Counted from the first letter of the stretch, positions 27,640 to 37,149 are shown. The stretch is 64,000 nt of DNA from Carnobacterium pleistocenium FTR1 (GCF_000744285.1 NZ_JQLQ01000002.1:992001-1056000); one strand, 5' to 3'. Numbers and translations: made by a program. The notes: generated by a model not told the origin, from the letters alone.

Positions 27640-28407
27640 ATGATTGATTTACACTGTCATATTTTACAAGGCATCGATGATGGGGCAAAAGATATGGAAG
27701 ACTCATTAGATATGGCACGAGTTGCTGTATCAGAAGGTATTACTCATATTTTAGCTACGCCACATTATAAAAATGGCCACTGGGACAATGAAAAAAAAGA
27801 TATTTTAATTCTAGTAGATGAATTGCAAAAAGAGCTTGATGAGCGAGGCATTCCACTAACTATTTTTCCTGGCCAAGAGGTCCGGATCAATGGTGAATTA
27901 TTTGAAGAATTAGGTGAGGATAAGATTCAATTTATTGATGAAGGCAGTCAATATGTTTTAATTGAATTTCCAACGCCTGCTATTCCTGCCTATACAGAAT
28001 CGTTATTTTTTGAATTGCAAAAAGAAGGAATCACGCCGATAATCGTTCATCCTGAACGTAACCGAGAAGTGCTGAAAGATCCAAACGTGTTATTACCGTT
28101 TATTGAAAAGGGAGTTTTGGCTCAACTCACGGCTGCTAGTTATACAGGCGGTTTTGGAAAGAGTATACAGAAGTTAAGTAAGCAACTGATTGAAGCGAAT
28201 TTAGTTCACTTTATCGCATCAGATGCTCATAATATTTCTTCACGATCTTTTTACATGAAAGAAGCTTTCCGAATGCTTGAAAAAGAGTTTGGAAGAGCAA
28301 AATGTGAGGAATACCAACAAGTAACAAAAGATATCGTTAATGGAGAGTTAATTGTTTCTCCAACTCCAAGAAAAGTAAAACAGCCTAAGTTTCTAGGATT
28401 ATTTTAG
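27640..28407 (+). CDS. cpsB: CpsB/YwqE-type tyrosine-protein phosphatase
   Basis: A 255-residue PHP-family, manganese-dependent phosphotyrosine phosphatase. Metal-binding residues are visible in DLHCHIL (His5, His7), DDGAKD, TPHYKNG, PGQEVR, VHPERN and IASDAHN. It would dephosphorylate CpsD and so control polymer length. GAGGGGAT precedes ATG 27640. It stands alone after two insertion sequences, 15 kb from the kinase, while the operon position holds a broken copy (12238-13005). It presumably supplies the missing activity; a TATAAT at 27603 hints at its own promoter. Confidence 0.93.
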   Translation: MIDLHCHILQGIDDGAKDMEDSLDMARVAVSEGITHILATPHYKNGHWDNEKKDILILVDELQKELDERGIPLTIFPGQEVRINGELFEELGEDKIQFIDEGSQYVLIEFPTPAIPAYTESLFFELQKEGITPIIVHPERNREVLKDPNVLLPFIEKGVLAQLTAASYTGGFGKSIQKLSKQLIEANLVHFIASDAHNISSRSFYMKEAFRMLEKEFGRAKCEEYQQVTKDIVNGELIVSPTPRKVKQPKFLGLF

Positions 28408-28926
28408 TCTGTATAGGTGTAAATAAGTTTGTTAATTAGAAATTATGAGTCTGAATAACTGACAGGATTTCTAGAGTCGTTTAGAAAATTTGTAAGTTAC
28501 TCAGGCTGTTCTATGTAGTTTGAAAAATGTTACACTTGTAAAGAAACAGTGGCAAGAGAATTAAAGCAACTAATTGTATCGTTATGGAGTGAAGAGATTG
28601 CAAATTCAAACTCTAAGTACAAGAAAGATTATTTTTCTAAAGAAAAGACATTTTTGTCCCAATCAGGCAAAAATCAAAAAGATATATACATAGCTTTTTA
28701 ATAAATTTAATTTCAACAAGCATTTAAGGAGTAAAAAACAAGAAGATTTTCAAATGCATGTAATCTTAAAAATGATGATGGGTTTGTATTTTTTACAGAA
28801 GAAATCTAAGACATGTTGAACCAGTTACTATTTAGACAGATAGCTAACAACTTTTTTTATATGCTATGTTAATGATAAAAAATGGTTAATCTAATATAGT
28901 TTTCATAATGTAGGAGAGTGTATGCA
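28408..28926. other. gene-free stretch
   Basis: About 510 bases, A/T-rich. A short frame without a start codon at 28519-28701 and scattered stops suggest decayed coding sequence, but I cannot assign a family. AGGAG at 28912-28916 belongs to the next gene. Confidence 0.5.
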
Positions 28927-29706
28927 ATGGCTGAAATAAATATTTTTTTCAAAAAATTAATTTCTAAGCGAAAAAATTTGAGCAACTTAGAATCACAAGT
29001 ATTAGAGTATATATTAAAATACCCTTATAAGGTAGCAAATTTAAATATTGATGAATTTTCTAATGAAATTTTTGTGTCTACTGCAACTGTTAGTCGGACA
29101 TGCAAAAAACTGGGATTCAAAGGGTATCAACAGTTAAAATATTCTTTAGAGCAGTACAACTTAAATAAAGAAACTTATCCTATTGAAGATAATAAGATTG
29201 CTGATATAGAAGTACATGTTAAACGTTTTCAAAAAGAAATGGAAAATACATTAATTGATATCAATAATTCAAAAATAGCCTTGGCAGCTGAATATTTAAG
29301 CAAGAGCAATTTAGTTGAATTTTTTGGAGTAGGTGTATCCTTTTCTTTTTGTAGTGATTCAGCTAGAAAATTAACATTTGCCGGTAGAATTTCTTCTGCT
29401 AGAAATGATTGGGATGAATTAAGAGCGGTCGCAAATAATATGAAACCAACTGATTTGGCTATTTTATTATCTCATAGTGGAGAAACGCTTCATTTGATGG
29501 AATACGCGAATATTTTAAAACAAAGACAAGTACCTTTCATATTACTAGGCGGTACACAAAATAGTTATATAGAAAAACTAGCTGATTTGACACTAACAGC
29601 ATATTCTGAAAGTTTTTATTATAATGATATTGATATGAGCTCTAGATTCACAATCAACTTATTAATGGACTTAATTATTTTTGAATATATTAAACAAAAT
29701 AAGTAG
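28927..29706 (+). CDS. RpiR/MurR-family regulator of the MalX/MalY-like pair
   Basis: A 259-residue transcription factor. The N-terminal HTH_6 domain (about 1-77) has LESQVLEYILKYPYKVANL and VSTATVSRTCKKLGFKGYQ. The C-terminal SIS domain (about 110-250) binds a sugar phosphate, with VEFFGVGVS, LLSHSGETLHLMEYA and PFILLGG. ATG 28927 is 10 bases after AGGAG; an in-frame GTG at 28918 is too close to that site. It directly precedes a PTS permease gene, and a perfect palindrome between them (29743-29757) is a likely operator. The effector is unknown. Confidence 0.9.
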   Translation: MAEINIFFKKLISKRKNLSNLESQVLEYILKYPYKVANLNIDEFSNEIFVSTATVSRTCKKLGFKGYQQLKYSLEQYNLNKETYPIEDNKIADIEVHVKRFQKEMENTLIDINNSKIALAAEYLSKSNLVEFFGVGVSFSFCSDSARKLTFAGRISSARNDWDELRAVANNMKPTDLAILLSHSGETLHLMEYANILKQRQVPFILLGGTQNSYIEKLADLTLTAYSESFYYNDIDMSSRFTINLLMDLIIFEYIKQNK

Positions 29707-29742
29707 AAAAACCTTTTGAAGGTTTGAAAATGTTGAATCTCC

Positions 29743-29757
29743 TTACATTAAATGTAA
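29743..29757 (+). promoter_or_regulatory. perfect 15-bp palindrome, likely regulator operator
   Basis: TTACATTAAATGTAA reads as TTACATT-A-AATGTAA and sits between the RpiR gene and the PTS gene. It is the obvious candidate binding site for that regulator. Confidence 0.6.
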
Positions 29758-29772
29758 CTCATTTCAAATTAG

Positions 29773-29786
29773 TGAAAACGCTTGCT
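29773..29786 (+). promoter_or_regulatory. cre site (CcpA) before the MalX-like gene
   Basis: TGAAAACGCTTGCT fits the cre consensus TGNAANCGNWNNCW. It lies about 60 bases before the PTS start codon, so glucose repression is likely. Confidence 0.6.
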
Positions 29787-29845
29787 AGACGGGTTGTGAA
29801 GCGTTACCTTAGAGGTACAAATAAGTTGTAAAGGAGATATGAAAA

Positions 29846-31402
29846 ATGAATAAAAGTAAGGGTAGTTTTTGGGAATTTTTTCAAGGGTTAGGTAAGACCT
29901 TTATGTTACCTGTGGCATTGCTCGCATTTATGGGATTAATTCTAGGAATTGGGAGTTCATTCACTAGTGCAACAACAATTGAGATCATGCCATTTTTAGG
30001 AAATGATTATTTACAAGTGATTTTTAGATTTCTTTCAACGATTGGTGGTTTTGCTTTTACTTATCTACCAGTATTGTTCGCAATGGCCATTCCTTTAGGA
30101 TTAGCTAGGTACGATAAAGGAGTAGCTGCTTTTTCAGGATTAGTTGGTTACATCATTATGAATTTATCAATCAACTTTTATTTGACAGAAGCTAATCTAT
30201 TGGCTGACACTGAAGCTTTGAGAGAAGCTGGTCAAGGTATGGTAATGGGAATTCAAACTTTAGAGATGGGTGTACTTGGAGGAATTATCGTTGGGATAAT
30301 CGTTTCGTCATTGCATAAACAATTTTTTGAGATTCAACTTCCAGACGCATTTGCATTTTTTGGCGGAGCTAGATTCGTTCCAATCATTACTTCCATCGTT
30401 TTAGGATTAGTTGGACTGTTATTGCCTTTAATTTGGCCTATATTCGGTGCAGCAATTATGGGTATTGGAAACTTGATTCAAAGAGCGGGAGTTTTTGGTC
30501 CATTCCTCTTTGGAGCTGGAGAAAGACTCTTACTCCCAACAGGTTTGCATCACATACTCGTCTCAATGATACGGTTTACCGAAGCTGGGGGCACACAAAT
30601 CGTTGATGGGAATACCGTTTCAGGGGCTCTGAATATTTTTTACGCTCAATTACAAAGTGGAGTGGAAATAAGTCCATCGGCTACAGCCTTTTTATCACAA
30701 GGTAAAATGCCAACCTTCATGTTTGGATTACCAGCTGTTGCTTTAGCTATGTATAAAACCGCTAGACCTGAAAATAGATCAAAGATTAAGGGATTGCTGA
30801 TTTCTGGAGTTTTAGCAACTTTTGTAACAGGTATTACTGAGCCAGTCGAATTCTTATTTTTATTCGTCGCACCATTGCTTTACTTGTTCCATGTGATCAT
30901 GACAGGATTAGGATTTATGGTGATGGCTTTGTTGACAGTGAAAATTGGAAATACAGACGGTGGCATTTTAGACTTCTTAATTTTTGGAGTGTTACAAGGT
31001 TCTGAAACGAAATGGTATTTAGTGGTATTAGTTGGAATCCTATGGTTTGCTATTTATTACTTTGTTTTCAAATATGCGATTGTAAAATTCAATTTGAAAA
31101 CGCCAGGAAGAGAAGTCTACACCACTGAATATTCTCAAGAAGAGTTAGGTCATAAAAAGAAAGGCAAATATGATGCGCCAGTGATTTTATCAGCATTAGG
31201 CGGTGCAGCTAATATTGCTTCCTTAGATAATTGTGTGACTAGATTAAGGTTAGTTGTTAATAACATGGATGAAATAAATGAAGATGTTTTAAAAGAAAAT
31301 GGTGTTTTAGGAGTAATGAAACTAGATGATCAAAATCTACAAGTCATTATTGGAACGCAAGTAGCCACATTGAAAAATCAAATTGAAAGACTAATTAATT
31401 AA
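29846..31402 (+). CDS. PTS EIICB permease, glucose/maltose (MalX-like) family
   Basis: A 518-residue sugar permease. The EIIC domain (about 1-420) has roughly ten membrane helices and the family stretch GAGERLLLPTGLHHILV and GITEPVEFLFLF. The C-terminal EIIB domain holds the phosphorylated Cys463 in DNCVTRLRLV. No EIIA domain is present, so a general EIIA-Glc must serve it. AAAGGAG precedes ATG 29846. It is followed within 15 bases by a MalY-like gene, the same pairing as malXY of E. coli. The substrate is not determined; glucose, maltose or an amino-sugar derivative are possible. Confidence 0.9.
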   Translation: MNKSKGSFWEFFQGLGKTFMLPVALLAFMGLILGIGSSFTSATTIEIMPFLGNDYLQVIFRFLSTIGGFAFTYLPVLFAMAIPLGLARYDKGVAAFSGLVGYIIMNLSINFYLTEANLLADTEALREAGQGMVMGIQTLEMGVLGGIIVGIIVSSLHKQFFEIQLPDAFAFFGGARFVPIITSIVLGLVGLLLPLIWPIFGAAIMGIGNLIQRAGVFGPFLFGAGERLLLPTGLHHILVSMIRFTEAGGTQIVDGNTVSGALNIFYAQLQSGVEISPSATAFLSQGKMPTFMFGLPAVALAMYKTARPENRSKIKGLLISGVLATFVTGITEPVEFLFLFVAPLLYLFHVIMTGLGFMVMALLTVKIGNTDGGILDFLIFGVLQGSETKWYLVVLVGILWFAIYYFVFKYAIVKFNLKTPGREVYTTEYSQEELGHKKKGKYDAPVILSALGGAANIASLDNCVTRLRLVVNNMDEINEDVLKENGVLGVMKLDDQNLQVIIGTQVATLKNQIERLIN

Positions 31403-31416
31403 AGGGACTGATTTAT

Positions 31417-32628
31417 TTGGGAAAAGAACTGTTCGATGAAGTAATAGATAGAAGGGGCACGTATTGCACTCAATGGGATTATATAGAAGATCGTTTTGGG
31501 GTCAACGATTTATTGCCTTTTACCATTTCTGATATGGATTTCAAAGTTCCGGATAAAATCAGTGAGGCATTAAAAAAAAGAAATGCTCATCCGATATACG
31601 GATATACCAGATGGAACCACAATGATTTTAAGGTACCTATAGTAAACTGGTACAACCAACGGTTCCAAACAATAATAGAATTGAACTGGATTGTTTACTC
31701 TCCTTCAGTCATGTATACTATCTCGAAATTGATTGAATTGAAATCAACTGTTGGCGATCAAGTTGTGATCCAAACGCCCGCTTATGATGCTTTTTTTAAA
31801 ACTATAAAAAGCAACAAACGAGAAGTAGTTGAGAACAAGTTACGCTATGAAGATGGACGTTATTCTATTGATTTTAAAGATTTAGAAAAAAAATTAGCCC
31901 ATCCGAAAGCAAAAATATTAGTGCTGTGCAGCCCTCATAACCCTACTGGAAGAGTTTGGACTAAAAGCGAATTATTAAAGATAGTTGACTTGTGTAATCG
32001 ATACGATGTATTTTTAATATCCGATGAAATTCACATGGACATTGTTCGTGAGGGGCATCACCATACACCGATTGTTGTTATAACAGAAGAATTAAAGAAT
32101 ATTGCTATTTGTACATCGACTAGTAAAACATTTAATACTTCTGGATTGATTGGATCTTATGCGTTGATTCCAGATATGGAATTGCAAAAGGTTTTTTTAG
32201 ATATTTTAAAAAATAGAGATGGACTGTCTTCAGCAAGCATATTGGGAATAGAAAGTATGATGGCAGGGTACAAATACTGCCATGAATGGGTTGATGAATT
32301 GAATGTCTATGTTTCTGAAAATATGCATTTTACGTTTGATTATTTGAAACAAAATATTCCCGAAATCAAGTTCATTATTCCAGAATCGACATTCTTAGCT
32401 TGGCTAGATATAAGCGAACTCTCTTTCAAAATGAAGGAGATTCAGCAAGCTTTAATTGCTATTGGTGCAGTTGCCATTATGGACGGATCAATTTATGGAG
32501 AAGAAGGTCAAGATTTTTTGAGAATGAATTTAGGTTGCTCAAAAGAAAAAGTATTAGATGGGTTGGAAAGATTGAAAAAAGCAATTGATTATTTGAAACA
32601 AGGACAACTTGGTAATGGACTAAACTGA
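31417..32628 (+). CDS. MalY/PatB-family PLP aminotransferase / C-S lyase
   Basis: A 403-residue fold-type I PLP enzyme. It has IYGYTRWN, the SPHNPTGRVW loop, SDEIHMDI and the PLP-lysine in TSTSKTFNTSGLIGSYA, as in MalY/PatB cystathionine beta-lyases. Members cleave cystathionine or cysteine, and E. coli MalY also represses the maltose regulon. The start is TTG 31417 with AAAGGGA upstream; no ATG fits the conserved N-terminus. It is coupled to the MalX-like permease and ends in a terminator. Its real substrate here is unknown. Confidence 0.9.
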   Translation: MGKELFDEVIDRRGTYCTQWDYIEDRFGVNDLLPFTISDMDFKVPDKISEALKKRNAHPIYGYTRWNHNDFKVPIVNWYNQRFQTIIELNWIVYSPSVMYTISKLIELKSTVGDQVVIQTPAYDAFFKTIKSNKREVVENKLRYEDGRYSIDFKDLEKKLAHPKAKILVLCSPHNPTGRVWTKSELLKIVDLCNRYDVFLISDEIHMDIVREGHHHTPIVVITEELKNIAICTSTSKTFNTSGLIGSYALIPDMELQKVFLDILKNRDGLSSASILGIESMMAGYKYCHEWVDELNVYVSENMHFTFDYLKQNIPEIKFIIPESTFLAWLDISELSFKMKEIQQALIAIGAVAIMDGSIYGEEGQDFLRMNLGCSKEKVLDGLERLKKAIDYLKQGQLGNGLN

Positions 32629-32695
32629 CTTAAGCAGGAAAATTAGTCGGTTCATTAGATTAGTTTGAAAAATAATTAGTGAAATTAAATTTGAG

Positions 32696-32740
32696 AAATA
32701 TCCTAGAGAAGGTAGTAATTTAATCTTTAGGATATTTTTT
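32696..32740 (+). terminator. rho-independent terminator
   Basis: AAATATCCTA (32696-32705) pairs with TAGGATATTT (32728-32737), followed by a T run, after a loop of 22 bases. Confidence 0.75.
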
Positions 32741-32947
32741 GTCTCTTTTAAAATAGGAAGATAGGATAAAGTGAAGATGAAAAAAATTCGACTCATATCC
32801 GTCATTTATTATGCACATAGTAAGCTTCTTGACAACGAAGAGATACAAGTATATATTTCAATTGAGAAGAAGTGAATGAGTGGTTGATTCAACCTGTCTG
32901 TTTATTATAGATTTTAATTTAGACCTTCTATATGCGAGGAGAACTGA

Positions 32948-33538
32948 ATGAAAAAAAGAAGGATGTTTATCCTTATAGTTGTTATCCTGTTTGTGAGCTT
33001 AATTATTGGTGTTAGTTATCCGATTATTATCACTAATCTCATTGTTAATGAGGAACCTGTGCTATCTGATGTGATTATTGTTCCAGAAGGGCAAGCGTAT
33101 GTGAGAGCTTATCGAGCTTCGGAGTTATTGCACGAAGGATACAGTGAATCAGAAAAAATAATTGTCTCGCCAATAGATAAGGCTAATGAACAAATCTATT
33201 TAGACTTTGATGTCGAAGAAACGCAAATCATTCCTGAAATGGAAGCAACGAGCACTTACGAGAATGCAGTGAACACATTGGAAATGATGGAAGAAAATGG
33301 ATTTGATTCTGCTGTTATTGTGTCATCTGATTATCATATGTTGCGGACAAAACTGATTTATGAACGTACTAATCGTGATTATGGCTATGAGTTGACCTAT
33401 GTAGCTGCGTATCAGTTAGTGAACGGTGAATTTGTTCCATGGAATGACGCTGGAGAAGACCTGCAGTATGTGGCTAAACGAGAGTTTTGGAACTATTGGG
33501 GTTACCTATTGGGATTGTATCATTTCTTTAATTTGTAG
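32948..33538 (+). CDS. DUF218 (YdcF/SanA-like) membrane-anchored protein
   Basis: A 196-residue protein. One N-terminal membrane helix (about 5-28) is followed by a DUF218 domain with VIIVPEGQAYVRAYRASELL, ATSTYENAVNTLEMME and AVIVSSDYHMLRTKLIYER, the conserved family pattern. Related proteins are linked to envelope functions such as vancomycin tolerance in E. coli SanA, but no reaction is established. GAGGAG precedes ATG 32948. It seems to be monocistronic. Confidence 0.85.
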   Translation: MKKRRMFILIVVILFVSLIIGVSYPIIITNLIVNEEPVLSDVIIVPEGQAYVRAYRASELLHEGYSESEKIIVSPIDKANEQIYLDFDVEETQIIPEMEATSTYENAVNTLEMMEENGFDSAVIVSSDYHMLRTKLIYERTNRDYGYELTYVAAYQLVNGEFVPWNDAGEDLQYVAKREFWNYWGYLLGLYHFFNL

Positions 33539-33628
33539 AGATGATAAATGAAATAATCATAAGCTATTCATTAAGAGATAGATCCCCTTAGGACTTAATA
33601 AGAATAGAGAATAAAGTAAGGAGTGATT

Positions 33629-34222
33629 TTGATTAAAAAGTATTTTAGTTGCATACTAATATTATTTGCTCTAGTTGGTTGTTCAAATGAAATTACTACC
33701 GAGCAGGATAGCAGCTCAGTTATATCTTCAGAAGTTATAGAGGAGTCTTTGGAAAGTGAATAAGTCAGTGAAGAAAAAGCCACTTATAATCCTGAAAGTG
33801 GAGAAGAAATGACAGCTTTTTTCAAGGATTATTTTGGCGGACAAGTGGAGATAAGTGTTTATGAGTTCGAACAATAGCAAGAAATGAATTATATGTATCC
33901 GGAAATATTTACAGTCTCGTCTGATGCGGCTGATGGTACAGTCAAGCAAATCACCTTTTTTGAAGTAGATGCAGCAGATATTCGGACGATATTAGAAATC
34001 GCTAATTTTCCAGATGAACCCGTTATTGAAGAAGTATTGTCTTTTGAAGGAGAATTGAATGAGCCTATTTATGGAGATATGTACGCTACAGAATACAATA
34101 ATGATGTAGGATTAGGTGTCGATTTAACGATTAAAGGATGCATTTGGGGTGAAGAAAACAATAAACCCTATAGTTTAACATTACTTTATGATAAGAGTAG
34201 CTATGGTGAAAATGCTGGATAA
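33629..34222 (+). pseudogene. lipoprotein gene with two in-frame stops
   Basis: AAGGAG is followed by TTG 33629 and a clear lipoprotein signal (KKYFSC...LFALVGCSN) with the lipobox cysteine. The frame then runs through an acidic Ser/Glu linker but meets TAA at 33761 and TAG at 33875, and continues unbroken to 34222. No frameshift is needed to join the parts. The last third (from 33884) reads well (MNYMYPEIFTVSSDAADGTV...). The gene is probably recently inactivated. Its family is not recognised. Confidence 0.8.
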
Positions 34223-34297
34223 GGCTAATTAGGCTTATCTAATTCGAAATAGTAGTGTGTTATAATAAGTGAAAACAACTTAACGAGGTGTAAGAGT

Positions 34298-35635
34298 ATG
34301 AAAGTAGTGATTATAGGCGCTTCTTATGCTGGAATAGCGGCGGCTTTAGAAGTGCGAAAAAAACAGCCTGATGCAGAAATAGTGTTGCTGGAAAAACAAG
34401 CTACGTTAGGATACATTCCGAATGGATTGCATTTGTACTGGGGAAATGAAATTAACGACTTGAATGCGGCTTACTTTATCAAGAAAGAACAGCTGGAAAA
34501 GCAGCACGTTCAATACTGTCTAGAAGCAGCTGTTGAAAAAATGAACACGGTTAATAAAACCGTTATTTATCTTTGGCATGGTCAAGAAAAGATGACTACT
34601 TATGATAAATTGATCATTGCAACGGGTTCAAGCCAGTTGTCGCAAAAAATTAGCGGCAGTGGTGGGGAAAGTGTCTTGAAGTATAAACGACACTCTGAAG
34701 CAGTTACTGCTTTAACGAAGATGGAAATGAGTCAAAGTGTGACGATTATAGGCGCTGGTCAAGTCGGCGTGGAAGCCGCTTATTTATTAAGCAAGCAACA
34801 AAAACAAGTCACACTGATTGAAAGTATGGATTATGTGTTATTCAAGTATTTTGATAAAGACATGATCTTTCCAGTGCAAGAAAAAATGATTGAAGCGGGG
34901 ATCGATATGCAATTGAACCAAACGGTTTCGGCGATTAAAGCTGAAGCTGATTTACCAGTAACGGTTCAATTTGGCAATGAAACGGTTGTGAGCGATACAG
35001 TTATCTTAGGTGTGAATGTGAGACCGAACTTGTCCTTTCTAGATGAACACATTCAATTACATATGGATAGAACCATTGCGGTTGATCGCTATATGCGGAC
35101 GTCAGTCGAAGGTGTCTTTGCCGTTGGAGATTGCATCCAACTGAATGTTGGAGAAGGCAATGAAACGGAGTATATCCCACTAGTGAACAATGCTGTCCGG
35201 ACAGGTATTGTAGCGGCGGCTAATCTGATCAAACCAAAAACAGCTTTCGTAGGTTCCTTACGCACGATTGGGACTTTTCTCTTTGGGTACTACATTGCCA
35301 GTACCGGTATGACAGAAGCTGAAAGTGTGTTTTCAGGTCGAAAAGTTAAAGCTTATCATCAAGAAGTGCGTCTAACCAGTCTGCCAGATGCGGATACGGT
35401 AACGATTAAATGGGTCTACGATGCAACCAGTCATGTTTTGCTTGGTGCGCAATTGATTTCGACGTCAAATATACTGGAAAAAATCAATACATTGGCGTTG
35501 GCCATCCAAACCAACCAAACCTTGGAAGACTTGCAACAAAAAGAGTATTTCTTCCATCCTTCTTTTTCGCAACTAATTTCGGCCACTAATTTTATTTCTT
35601 GGCAAGAAGTGAGGGATGACGGCAATGAAAATTGA
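34298..35635 (+). CDS. NADH oxidase/peroxidase-like flavoprotein lacking Cys42 and His10
   Basis: A 445-residue member of the NADH oxidase / NADH peroxidase / CoA-disulfide reductase family. It keeps the FAD motif VVIIGASYAG, ATGSS, the NAD(P)H motif IIGAGQVGVEAAY, VFAVGDCI and the dimerisation end HPSFSQLISAT. The redox residue Cys42 of NPX and NOX is Asn42 here (GYIPNGLHLYWG), and catalytic His10 is Tyr10. It therefore cannot use the normal Cys-SOH chemistry; electron transfer to another acceptor or a sensing role is possible. The next gene, an Mga-like regulator, overlaps its end. Confidence 0.88.
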   Translation: MKVVIIGASYAGIAAALEVRKKQPDAEIVLLEKQATLGYIPNGLHLYWGNEINDLNAAYFIKKEQLEKQHVQYCLEAAVEKMNTVNKTVIYLWHGQEKMTTYDKLIIATGSSQLSQKISGSGGESVLKYKRHSEAVTALTKMEMSQSVTIIGAGQVGVEAAYLLSKQQKQVTLIESMDYVLFKYFDKDMIFPVQEKMIEAGIDMQLNQTVSAIKAEADLPVTVQFGNETVVSDTVILGVNVRPNLSFLDEHIQLHMDRTIAVDRYMRTSVEGVFAVGDCIQLNVGEGNETEYIPLVNNAVRTGIVAAANLIKPKTAFVGSLRTIGTFLFGYYIASTGMTEAESVFSGRKVKAYHQEVRLTSLPDADTVTIKWVYDATSHVLLGAQLISTSNILEKINTLALAIQTNQTLEDLQQKEYFFHPSFSQLISATNFISWQEVRDDGNEN

Positions 35636-37094
35636 ACACTTTCTCGAGAAAAACGAGATTAGAGAAGTTACGATTTTTAAACAATTGGTTCTAAACGGCG
35701 GAAACCTTTCTTACACCGAGATGTTGGATTATCTGAGTGTCACCAAAGCATCACTCGAAAAGGATTTAGAATTCATCTCGTTTCGGATTCAATCTCTTAT
35801 TGATCAAGTACAGGTCACTTATGATGGACAATCCATTTCCTTGACCATGAGCGATGACTATTCATTGCAGCACATCTACCAACTTTATTTGAATCAGTCA
35901 GTCAAAGTGGAGCTGATCCGCTTTTTATTTAAGCACCAAGAATTTTCAATCATTCAGCTGACAGAAGAACTGGCCATCAGTGATTCTTCCTTATTTCGCA
36001 AGATCAAAGAATTGAATGGCTATTTGAAAGAGTTTGGCATCAAGATCCGTAATGGCCAGCTGCACGGCGAAGAGTTGCATATCAGGCATTTCTACTTCCA
36101 ATTTTTCAGCCATATCGAAAATCAAGAAGCCCTTGTCGCTTCGGATGCTGATCAGCAGGTCACTCAAGTGGTCCAAACCGTGGAAAGTTTTCTAAACATC
36201 ACGATCGAACCTGCAAACCGGCAACGGCTCAATAGGTGGATGTTGATCAGTAAGAACCGCGTCACAAGCAAAGAAAAGAACTATACCTTTGTACGTGAAC
36301 GCATGCAGCCTTACTTAAACGATCCGTTATACCAAAAAATGCGTATTATAGTTTTGCGCTACTTCAGCCGGTATTCGATCGAAGTCGATGAAGAAGAAGC
36401 TATGTTGCACTTTTCATTCTTATTGGCTTTTCCCATATTGACGGAACACGATTTTCATGAGTATACATTAGAACGCGATAGGCGTGCACCGATTGCAACG
36501 CTGGATACGTACATTGTGGAAACCATTATCATTCATTACAAATTTCGTAAATTGCCCTATATGTTGGAACGCGATATGCACTATCACCTGTCTCATATCC
36601 ACACGAAATTGTATTTCTTTCAAGGCGAAATGGAAGTCTATGCCTATGAAGAACTGCTGGCTAAAGAAAAAACCTTTACTGGCCGAGACTTAGTTTCATT
36701 TGGCCATACCTTACTTGGGATCAGTACAACTAAATTTGAAATCCAAAATATAACTGAAACCCGTTCGGTAGAAATGGTTCTGCTGAAATACATCAGTTTG
36801 CTAGCGATGGTTTCTTTTAAGATGACCACCATTGTACAGATTGGGATTGATTTAAAAATGGAACAAATTTATACAGAGACGCTGAATCAGTTGCTGATAC
36901 AGAATATGCGCCACATCAACGGCATAAAGGTGGAGGACTATCGCCCAGGTAAAGGGTATGATCTTATTCTGACGAATGAACAGCCCGTCAAAAAGAGCTA
37001 TTACGGTGAAGCTAAAATTTATGTGTTCTCTGAAATTCTATCATCCTTTGACATGAAAAATATCCAAACCATTATTCAAAAAATCCATTCATAG
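35625..37094 (+). CDS. Mga-like transcriptional regulator
   Basis: A 489-residue protein with an N-terminal Mga-type helix-turn-helix pair: NGGNLSYTEMLDYLSVTKAS (about 20-40) and FSIIQLTEELAISDSSLFRK (about 105-125). A long helical middle part follows, resembling the PRD-like portion of Mga/AtxA regulators, and the end is EIIB-like (GYDLILTNEQPV...). ATG 35625 is about 10 bases after GAGGG; ATG 35616 lies too close. It overlaps the flavoprotein gene by 11 bases, so the two are cotranscribed. The glycerol operon follows, making glp a possible target. Confidence 0.85.
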   Translation: MKIEHFLEKNEIREVTIFKQLVLNGGNLSYTEMLDYLSVTKASLEKDLEFISFRIQSLIDQVQVTYDGQSISLTMSDDYSLQHIYQLYLNQSVKVELIRFLFKHQEFSIIQLTEELAISDSSLFRKIKELNGYLKEFGIKIRNGQLHGEELHIRHFYFQFFSHIENQEALVASDADQQVTQVVQTVESFLNITIEPANRQRLNRWMLISKNRVTSKEKNYTFVRERMQPYLNDPLYQKMRIIVLRYFSRYSIEVDEEEAMLHFSFLLAFPILTEHDFHEYTLERDRRAPIATLDTYIVETIIIHYKFRKLPYMLERDMHYHLSHIHTKLYFFQGEMEVYAYEELLAKEKTFTGRDLVSFGHTLLGISTTKFEIQNITETRSVEMVLLKYISLLAMVSFKMTTIVQIGIDLKMEQIYTETLNQLLIQNMRHINGIKVEDYRPGKGYDLILTNEQPVKKSYYGEAKIYVFSEILSSFDMKNIQTIIQKIHS

Positions 37095-37131
37095 AACAAG
37101 CTCAGTCAATCTGCTGTAGCTTGTTTTTTTT
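37095..37131 (+). terminator. rho-independent terminator
   Basis: AACAAGCT (37095-37102) pairs with AGCTTGTT (37118-37125), followed by a T run, directly after the Mga-like gene. Confidence 0.82.
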
Positions 37132-37149
37132 GTTTATCTATTTATAGGA

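Noticed and set aside
28519-28701. Possible small gene downstream of the phosphatase
   Set aside because: No start codon or RBS and no recognisable family; treated as gene-free or decayed.
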